Below are positions 56,061 through 64,000 of a stretch of DNA of 64,000 nt, one piece after another. Within the stretch, counting starts at the first letter, position 1. The number at the start of each line of letters is the position of its first letter. A model generated the notes under the pieces. That model saw nothing but the letters and a program-made list of their open reading frames with translations. It had not been told where the DNA came from and searched no databases. This DNA comes from Combretum micranthum (taxonomy: Eukaryota > Streptophyta > Magnoliopsida > Myrtales > Combretaceae): positions 1 through 64,000 of the forward strand of contig JAMXBD010004244.1 in assembly GCA_024138025.1 (NCBI GenBank), written 5' to 3'. Position numbers and translations under genes: made by a program.

Positions 56061-57411
56061 CGGCCATGCTCACAACTCAAAAAGAACTTATAAAGGAATT
56101 CGAGAGATTGAGCATTGAATTGTGGTGCAAAGTGCGGAAATGGAAATTTCCCATTTGGCGATGGAGCCAACGCTGATAGATAGAATCAAAAATCTCAACG
56201 ATATGATGAAGTCATACAAAAGTTGAAAAATGAGATACAGGAGGAAGTATGACGACTTGAGGTAGATGAGGAGATAAGTAAAATGAAGGGAAGATTATGT
56301 GTTACCAATGATGAGAGATGAAAAAGGAAATAATGGATAGGCGCATAACTCGGGATATACCATGCACCCGTGGAACCAATGTACCAAGACCTTAAAAGTC
56401 GCTTTGGTGGAATGGTATAAAAAGGATGTAGCTGAATTCGTAATGAAGTGTCCCATATGTCAACAAGTAAAGATTGAACACCAAAGGCAGGAGACTTTTG
56501 AAACCATTGGCCATACCAGAATGGAAATGGGACCAAATTACCATGGATTTCGTATGTGGATTGCCCCGAACATCAGCCGGATATGATGCCATATGGGTAA
56601 TTGTGGATCGACTTACCAAGTCAGCACACTTCATCCCCATCAACATGACCTACTCATGGAAAAGTTGGCCCGGCTATATGTAAGGGAGATTGTGAGACTG
56701 CATGGAGTTCCAGCAGGGATTGTATCGGATCGGATCCTCGATTCGTGTCAAAATTCTGGACAAGCCTTCAGAAGTGTATGGGACCAAGTTACAGTTCAGT
56801 ACAGCTTATCATCCACAAACTGATGGACAATCAGAGCGAACTATCCAGACTTTGGAAGACATGTTAAGAGCTTGTGTTATGGAATTCAAAGGAAGCTGGG
56901 AAGTACACCTACCTTTGGTAGAGTTTGCTTACAACAACAGCTATCATTCAACAATTAAGATGCCACCATACGAAGCTTTATATGGAAGAAGGTGTAGATC
57001 GCCTCTATTTTGGGATGATGTGGAAAAATTAACAATTGGACCAGATCTCATCCAAGACGCCTCAGATAAAGTCAGGATTATTCAGCAAAGGATGAAAGAG
57101 GCCCAAGATAGACAGAAAAGTTGGGCGATAAAAAACGACGGATCCTTGAGTTTAACGTTGGTGATCATGTGTATCTGAAAGTGAATCCGATAAAGAGTAT
57201 TCATCGTGTACGGGCTCGAGGAAAGCTAAGCCCAAGGTATATCGGACCTTTCGAAATCCTCGAACGAGTAGGAGATTTGGCTTATCGCTTGGCATTACCA
57301 CCAAACCTGTCGGGAGTACATAATGTCTTCCATGTCTCAGTGCTAAGAAAGCATATCCCCGACCCTGATCGGATTGTGGAGCTTGAACCAGTCAGGCTGA
57401 AAGAAACTTGA
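56061..57411 (+). pseudogene. Integrase, Tekay-like element (broken)
   Basis: The zinc-finger cysteines are in [13 protein letters not shown] near 56446-56484. The catalytic triad is traceable across three frames: first Asp in TMDFVCGLP (56546), second in IVSDR (56728), Glu in GQSER (56834). The core continues with FAYNNSYHS and YEALYGRRCRSP to about 57010. The C-terminal part, with YIGPFEILERVG and HNVFHVSVLRKH, is in frame at 57121-57411. Frame changes near 56560, 56690, 56740 and 57120 preclude activity. A block at 56060-56350 between RNase H and the zinc finger is badly decayed. Confidence 0.87.
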
Positions 57412-57600
57412 CTTATGAGGAGCACCCAGTTCAAATTCTGGATCAAAAGGTTCAAAAGCTGAGAAACAAGGAAATCCGATATGTCAAGGTGTTATGGAGG
57501 AATCATTCGCGAGAAGAGGCTACTTGGGAAGCCGAGGATGAGATCCGAAAGAAATATCCAAATCTCTTTGAAGAATCAGGTACGAATTTCAAGTTGCAAA
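57412..57600 (+). pseudogene. Chromodomain of the Tekay-like element
   Basis: The domain reads TYEEHPVQILDQKVQKLR, then RYVKVLWRNHSREEATWE and the C-terminal helix DEIRKKYPNLF. The aromatic positions (Tyr, Trp, Trp) match type II chromodomains of Tekay/Del elements. This tail would tether the integration complex to heterochromatin. It is separated from integrase by a one-base frame change at about 57410. Confidence 0.88.
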
Positions 57601-57624
57601 TTTCAAGTTTTGAGGACAAAACTT

Positions 57625-57641
57625 TCTTTAAGGGGGTAGGT
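57625..57641 (+). promoter_or_regulatory. Polypurine tract of the Tekay-like element
   Basis: 'ctttaagggggtaggt' directly precedes the LTR start TGTAAATCCC at 57642. The form AAGGGGGTAGG is typical of Tekay-type elements as I recall them. Confidence 0.75.
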
Positions 57642-60600
57642 TGTAAATCCCGAAATTTTTGGATCCGAATTATAGTTTAAACCCTAATCGGAAGTCAACC
57701 GGATTTCCAGAGTCAACCAAACCCTAGTTTACCGTAACCGCTTAAGTCCGGCATTGCCGTTTTCTCAAGCCCTAGAAAACGAAGTTGGAAAAATTAGTTG
57801 TAATAGTTCGTAATAGCTATAGGTTTTATAAAAATATCAGATTGAAGAATTTCGAGTGTCCTTTGAACCCGATCGGACATGATTCTTGAAAAACGTGTCC
57901 GGAAGCCCGGAATAGGAAAAATATTCCGAATATACCGTTAGACTCGTAAAAATATGAGATTTCCAAAAATATCAATTTCGTAATTTTTCGGTAGCTAGAA
58001 ATATCAGATATCGCTTTTATACGCGTATTTTCTTACTACCGGTATTTAATTGTCATGTCTACTTTTACATTACACTATTTTCTACTATTCTACACTATTC
58101 ATCTATCTCTACTTTTTCTTACAACCTATTCTTACAACCATACACCTATTTCTTACACATTTTCATTTCCAATACAACTTCACATCTTTCATTTCTTACT
58201 TTTAATTAACAAAATAACAAAAAAATAAATTTTCCTCTCTTCCATGCAAAGTAGCGCCGGCCCCCCCCCCCCTTATGCCTCAAATTGTTTTATTTTTCAA
58301 TTATTTAATTAACACAATTATCTCCCACATTTTCCTATAAATACCCCTCATACCTTCACTTCTTTCACACACTTCTTCTCTAAAGTTACTATACCAAAAT
58401 CTCTCTCAAATTCTTCAAGAGTTCTTTCCAAGAAGTCTTCTACAAGGAGCTCTCTTTCTTTTTCTTTAGGTAATATGCCTTCAAGAAATCCACATGTTCA
58501 TCTACTTAGTATGAACTTAGTGTGTGTTTTCTAAAACCATAAAGGGAAGAAAGCAACAATAGGTTCATACTTTGTTTTTGTTCATAACATCAATTCCTTT
58601 ATGTTCCTTTATGATTCTCTATATTTCCTTTATGTTTATTACTATCTAATATATCTATTATATATATTATTTAGAGCATATAAGCTCATTGTCTTAATTT
58701 TTTATCTTTCATGCAATTTATTTACTTCATTGCAATTTATTTAATTCAAGTTGATTTTAAGACTAGTCATTCTAGTCTTAGACTTGTCCTCATCAAGTCA
58801 AAACAATTTCTCTTTCTTTTCTTTTCGGGACTAGTTTTTCTTAGTCCCGGGGTACCTTGATGAAGCTAAGGTCCCAATACTTGATTTACTTTATTATTTA
58901 TTTAAGTTTCAAGTTATTATGTTCCTTTATATTTCTATAGTTATGATTCAATTCATGCATGAACATAATTTTTTGTCTCAACAAAAAAATGAGAAAGTGT
59001 TTTCTTGAATTAAAGATTATTTCTAAAAGAAATAAATATGGAAAATGGATTTCTTAAAAACCCATAAACATGTATGGGAATGATTTTTCTTACATAAACA
59101 AAAGGTTTTATGAAAACTTATCTTTTATCAAGAAGTAGAAATTCTTTTGGAATCATTACAAGAAATAAAAATGTCATTTATTACTTTTGAATCCAAGTTT
59201 GAAAATAAAACCACACTTTAGGAAATTTAAAGAAATTACAAGAGATTAATTTAGAAAAGGAATATTATCTCAATAACTCAAATCTTTCAAAAATAAAATA
59301 AATATTCAATAGAATCTCAAATCAAATCTTTTAAAACCTTAATTTTTATAAGTTGAGACAACCATTCACTTCATACATTTGTTATGAGTCGTTACATATA
59401 ATATATACCTTTCGAAAGTTTACAAAATAATTGAAAAATTTATCTTTTCAAATGAACTTTGTTTACAAGATGGAAAACAAGTTTTTGCAAAATTCGTGGC
59501 AATTTAGTCACTGCCTTTTGGGACCCAAACGACTTATTTTTATGGAAATAAGCTTAGGAATGCGTAGATCTTTTCGAGTAGGTAGAAAACGATATTATAC
59601 ACGAAATTCCGAGTTAAAATGAGCAAGTTATGGCCTTTTAAGTTGGAATTTCCCTTATACGATTTTAAGAAAAGATTAGAATCTTCGAGGATAGAATTTC
59701 ATGAAATACTCATTTTGGGTATTCTTCTTGATTAGATAATCACGAGGAGGATTGTTCGTATCCGAGGATTACTACGATTAAGTGGAATTTCTGAACGACC
59801 CATCCAATTCAAGAAAGGTGTCATCATGGCTGAGTGAGTTACTTCCCGTTAATTTTCTTTTCATACTCTTGATTGTGCTTGTAAAATTAGTTGCACTGAA
59901 TCTAAGCAAAAATAAAAAGAAGTGTATGATAATATGTTGAAGGGATACTAAGTATATCGAGACTCAATTTGTTTGTAATAGTTGTATGTACATTAATATC
60001 TTGAATTGTTTGAAATTGATTGATCACTTGAAAGAAGTTAAATGTAACTACTAGACTTTAATTAAAGAAATTATTCATGCACTTCATATGATGAGTCACA
60101 TTGCATTCACTACTATCAATTGGTGGGACAAGTGTATAATAGTGGTGGTAGACATAACCGGTATTCATGTAAGTGGCGAGTAGGAGCCAGTAGAACTACT
60201 TAAAATGGTGGCTAGTAGGAGCCTGTAATAACAAAGTTTTTGATGGCGTATAGGAGCCGGTAAGATCTATAAAAGTGTTTTTAAAGTTGTGGCTGTAATT
60301 GGCCTGAATCCCAACCCGAATGAAGGGAGTAAATTATTCAACATATGATTCCCGGAAAGTCATATGTCTTGTATGCTCACGTGGTTGTTGCATTTCATAC
60401 GTTTGAATAATAAACTTGATTGATAATTTTCTTCGAGTATGAATTTTGGGATTTACTCACTAAGCCCATAAGCTTACACCCCTATAGGTATTTGTATTCT
60501 CAGGAACACCTATTTTTGAGCCCGAGGTCTTCCAGTATTCGTATACGTTTTATGTTGAAGCTTTTGGAGGAAATCTACTCGAAGACTTAGATTAAATTCC

Positions 60601-60898
60601 TTTGAAATCTTTAATTTTGGATGTTATGAAATTTATCTCGATCCTTGGAATTAGCGGGGGTATGCCCCTAAGAAATTATGTAATAGACCTTGGTTTTATG
60701 ATATGATATATTATTTCTGGATTCTTGTATGTTTATCTTTACTTGCTTAAACTATGCTTCCCAAAAGCGTCTCCTATTACCGTGTTAGACGCCTTACATA
60801 TAATACTAAGGCTTTCGCATGACTAAGGTAGCCATTCTTAAGCCTTGATATTATATGTGGCGGACTGCTACGTTTAGGGTACCCTTCGGGGCGTGACA
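57642..60898 (+). repeat. 3' LTR of the Tekay-like element, 3.26 kb
   Basis: It starts TGTAAATCCCGAAATTTTTGG and ends CGGGGCGTGACA. It follows the pol/chromodomain and polypurine tract directly. A GCCGG-plus-12-C tract lies at 58256-58272, a TATA box at 58336-58343 and a CT-rich leader after it. A short imperfect repeat with 'agtaggagcc' occurs at 60178-60262. The 3' end ('ggtacccttcggggcgtgaca') is shared with the solo LTR at 18486-21916, but the body is clearly diverged, so they are different subfamilies. Confidence 0.88.
58336..58343 (+). promoter_or_regulatory. TATA box of the Tekay-like LTR
   Basis: TATAAATA in 'ttcctataaatacccctcat', about 65 bases downstream of the C tract and followed by a C/T-rich leader. 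The spacing and context match the other LTR promoters in the window. Confidence 0.7.
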
Positions 60899-61023
60899 GC
60901 TTTAATGGAGGATGAATTTAGATATGTATTTGCTGTGTTTGAGGTATATTTTAGAGCTTTATTTGGAGTATGTTAAGCTTGGAAATAATATCTTCTATTT
61001 ACTTGTTCCTTGTAGTGTATAAA

Positions 61024-61080
61024 TAGAAGAAGAAGAAGAAGAAGAAGAAGGGAAAGGAGAAGAAGAAGGAAGAAGAGGAT
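61024..61080. repeat. (AAG)n microsatellite
   Basis: A run of AAG units with interruptions. On the minus strand it is a (CTT)n leader-like tract downstream of a TATA-like sequence. Confidence 0.85.
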
Positions 61081-61444
61081 GATACGGTGCAGTGTGTGTG
61101 TTTTCTAATTTTTCTAAGTGTGTATGTGTGTGTGTATGTTGTCCAATTCTCATTTGTATGTGTTGTGTATTTGTTTGAAAAATTGACTCAATTATTAGGC
61201 AAGTGGAGAGGAGATTTTGGGCTGAACAAGGGTCAAGAACATCTACACCATCCAAGTACCCATTTGCTCCATAATTGCACCGTAACTTATGGAAAAAAAA
61301 TTATTATATTAGTTAGTTGATAATTATTTTAGGTTTATGATATATATAAATAAAAAAATAAAAAGAAGATGATGAATTTATAACCAACAACCGTGTAAAG
61401 AGTGGAAAAAAAATATAAACTTGTGAAAAAATCAATTTTGCGGG

Positions 61445-61960
61445 TTTAAGTGATACGTATGTTAAATACTGATTTGGTAATATTTTTAGATGAGAAGTTC
61501 CATATTCGCGTTACTAAATATTTTAAATACTATGATGTACATAGAGTTTCTATTAAAGATTTGTATATGTATTTGAATTTTTGCTTTTTGTTAGAATCTT
61601 GTTCGCGTCCAGGGAGTTCAAATTCAAAGCAAATCATACGTAATATGAAATAAAACCAAAACAAAGAAAAAAATGCAAGTGATTTAGGATGTATGAAAAT
61701 ATAAAAACAAAAAGAAAATAATATATTTATAACTAATAAATATGTAAGGAGTGAGAAAAAATATAAATTGTCGAAAAAAATTAATTTTATGGATCTAAAT
61801 GACGCGTATGATAAATACTGATTTGATAATATTTTTGGATAAAAATTTACATATTAACGATATTAAATATTCTAAATACGGTAGTATACATAGAATCTTT
61901 AGTTTAATACTTTTACTTTTCAGTTTTTATACATGCTATCGTAAATTATATTTTATTTGT
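61445..61960. repeat. Imperfect ~350-bp direct repeat
   Basis: 'gtatgttaaatactgatttg' at 61456 and 'gtatgataaatactgatttg' at 61806 head two related segments; both continue with 'taatatttttagatgagaag' type sequence and 'catagagt/catagaat'. The offset is 350 bp. Confidence 0.7.
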
Positions 61961-62467
61961 TTAAAAGTTTTGTTTGATGGTATTTTGATAAATTAATAAT
62001 TATATTGCCCTTAATTTGACTTTATTAAAATTTTGAAGATTTGAAATTACATATGAATTCATTTCTATTTATAAATTTATTCTAGACTTTTTATTAGATT
62101 AGAAATTTAATTTTAATTTTATATTTGTTACTTAGTTCTTTTTACTAATTATAAATTACTAGATTAGATCATAATTTTAGTTTATAGACTCAGAATTATT
62201 GAAGGTTTTAATATATATATATATATATATATATTTTAACATTAAAACTTAGGTTCTTAAATATTCAATAGTTTTCTTTATTCTTTATTATGAACTTTTA
62301 AGATCTTAGTGATAAAGATTCTTTATTCTAATTTGTTCATACTTAAAAATTTAAATCGCGAAAAATTTTGAGTGATTTATGATATTTTTATTATAGTTCT
62401 TTTATGATTCTACATTTTATTTATAAAATTTATTATAATCGGGTTATGTAAATTCAATGGGATTACA

Positions 62468-64000
62468 GTGATGATTTTAAGTTTTGTTATTACCAAATCT
62501 TGTAATGGCAAGACCATTCTTGAGTGTTTTCCACTTTAAATCCCAATGAGCATATGCTAGAAACAAGAAAACACTAATACAAGAGTATCAAGCCATTACA
62601 AGAAGTGGATCTTGTGTTTAAAGGAGTTTTTGTTAGAATATCATCGTGTTCATGCATGTAAAGTAGAGATCTTGCATGAAAAGTTATGTTCATGCCATGA
62701 AAACTCATGATTCATGCACTATATATGGTAGATCTAGTGTTTAGACACTCCTACTTTCATTTACATTTATGTTTATGTGGTTATTTTGAGCTTGCATGCA
62801 TATATGGTCATAAAAGCTTAGCCTTGCATATATATAGATGTGTTAGATGATAGATCTTTATGGATATAGGACAAGAAACTTGAAAAAGAAAAGATTTTGT
62901 TAGAAATGTCTAAAGGAAAATTCGGATGGAATTTGAAACCTATTTTAAAAACCATTGAAACCACTTTGAAACTCATATTTTTCATGGAAAAATGAAAATT
63001 ATATGTAATAGGTATCTCTAAGGAATGATTTTTATAAGTTTGAATGAGTTTAGGCATGAGTAATATGTAAAACAAGTAGTGGAGTTAGAATGGAAAATTT
63101 TGAGTTAGTGATCAAATTATCAAATTCGTAATTTAAGTTGGTGCATATGTAATCACCTAGTATTTGAGCTCAAATTGCATGTTTTATGAGTTAAATGAAG
63201 TCCTTAGACAATGGATATGATAAAGCTTCAAATTTTGGTGTATTAAACAAGTTTTCTCATAAGGAATGTGCAAGAAATGAAAATTTTCCAAAATTAGGAT
63301 TTTTGTGAAAAGCTTATTTGAAAATATACTTATAAAGTGAAAATTGTGAATTTCTATGAAGAAATGAAGGTCTTTGGTAGTATAAATGATGGAGATTCAT
63401 TTTTATTTAGATGGTAAATGAATTCTAAGAATAAAATCTTAAAACCCTAGGAGATGCAAAAATTGGAAAGATAGGTTTTAAGAAATGGCTATTGTGGAGT
63501 CTTATAATAATTAGAAGTTCTTAAGAGTTCATTATTCAAAATTTTTTTTTTCAAGATCATGCATATATTGGACTCATTACATGACATTCACATTAGGAAT
63601 TCATTCATATTCCATCTATACATGAATCATCGACTAGAAACATTTTTACTAAATGTGAAACGATTTTTCGGAAATGGAAACGTTACAGAATAGATATGAT
63701 CCCTTTGTTCCGTGACCTTAATGTCTTCAAAACTTGAAAATAATATTAGAAATAGATATATCTTTCGATGTAGATAGAAATTGATGTAAAATTTGCAAAA
63801 TTCCGAGTTAAAATGACCAAGTTATGGCCGTTTTAAGTTGGAACTTCCACAAATAGCGAGAATTCCGATTTTGTCTAGCTTAGATGCATAGCTTGAATTA
63901 GTTAAGTGATGAGATTCTTATTAGGTTGTTCTTATTTGGTAGGTGATTCCGAGCACGACGATACTCTACCACCCGACTACTATTATTAAGAGACCGGCGT
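62468..64000 (+). mobile_element. Truncated LTR, same family as the solo LTR at 18.5 kb; runs off the window
   Basis: From about 62495 ('aatcttgtaatggcaagac') to the last base it follows 19380-20870 of the solo LTR in order, including 'agatcttgcat', 'cattacatg' and 'ttatggccgttttaagt' (63822-63838, compare 20690-20706). Its first ~900 bases are missing, replaced by the end of a minus-oriented LTR. The 3' end is outside the window. Confidence 0.82.

Larger units (their letters stand above)
60899..62467 (-). mobile_element. 5' part of a minus-oriented LTR
   Basis: The minus-strand start is TGTAATCCCATTG at 62467, matching the copy ending at 17037. A minus-strand TATA-like site (TATTTATAC complement, about 61016-61026) is followed on that strand by a CT-rich leader made of an AAG microsatellite (61026-61080). 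The element is cut on the left by the Tekay LTR end. No gene; short frames at 61450-61650 and 61800-61996 are similar to one another, suggesting a diverged ~350-bp internal duplication. Confidence 0.5.

Noticed and set aside
61450..61996. Two similar small frames as a duplicated gene
   Set aside because: They are part of a diverged non-coding direct repeat inside an LTR; no codon-like conservation is evident.
1..64000. CRISPR arrays, bacterial operons, tRNA genes
   Set aside because: No regularly spaced identical repeats, no prokaryotic gene organisation and no tRNA cloverleaf was recognised; the spliced genes and LTR elements show plant nuclear DNA.

Overview
The window looks like nuclear DNA of a eudicot flowering plant. 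It is strongly AT-rich, genes are split by GT-AG introns, and most of it is nested plant LTR retrotransposons: Ty3/gypsy chromoviruses of the CRM/Galadriel, Reina and Tekay types plus a Tat/Ogre-type element. Only two host genes are supported. The first (29.39-33.14 kb, +, 10 exons, 374 residues) is a membrane RING-H2 E3 ubiquitin ligase closely matching Arabidopsis SIS3. The second (37.47-40.77 kb, +, 3 exons, 304 residues) is a CASP-like four-helix membrane protein with a GC-AG second intron. Both frames are intact and sit in a roughly 13 kb stretch (28.3-41.4 kb) where I recognise no large transposon.

Layout. 1-10.7 kb: stacked LTR fragments in both orientations and a ~185-bp tandem repeat; no gene. 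10.73-16.19 kb: a structurally complete CRM/Galadriel-like chromovirus with two LTRs, ACTTC target duplication, tRNA-Met-type primer site and polypurine tract, but gag-pol is broken by many stops. 16.2-28.25 kb: a decayed Reina chromovirus split by a 3.43-kb solo LTR (TSD TTTAC), an inverted piece of its own LTR, an inverted 3.42-kb solo LTR (TSD ACAGT) and a 233-bp Tourist-like MITE (TSD TAA); its chromodomain and LTR lie at 27.7-28.2 kb. 28.25-41.4 kb: gene island. 41.44-44.75 kb: a 3.31-kb solo LTR (TSD GTACC). 45.18-49.65 kb: Ogre-type 5' LTR, tRNA-Arg primer site and a long leader rich in UGUAAAUA. 49.65-54.76 kb: truncated LTRs with a CACTA-like element carrying a 5S rRNA-like segment. 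54.8-60.9 kb: 5'-truncated Tekay chromovirus with chromodomain and 3.26-kb 3' LTR. 60.9-64 kb: two more truncated LTRs.

The host genes show no functional link beyond both encoding membrane proteins. The mobile elements are all inactive by sequence: frameshifts, stops, solo LTRs and truncations. The observations I rate highest are the strand-specific cluster of Pumilio-type UGUANAUA motifs in the Ogre-type leader, GC-rich palindromic islands of different sequence in several unrelated LTRs, the 5S-like box inside the CACTA-like element, and premature stops in the CRM-like element that nearly all fit C-to-T/G-to-A decay.

Coordinates, frames and repeats were worked out by eye; no alignment or database search was run.
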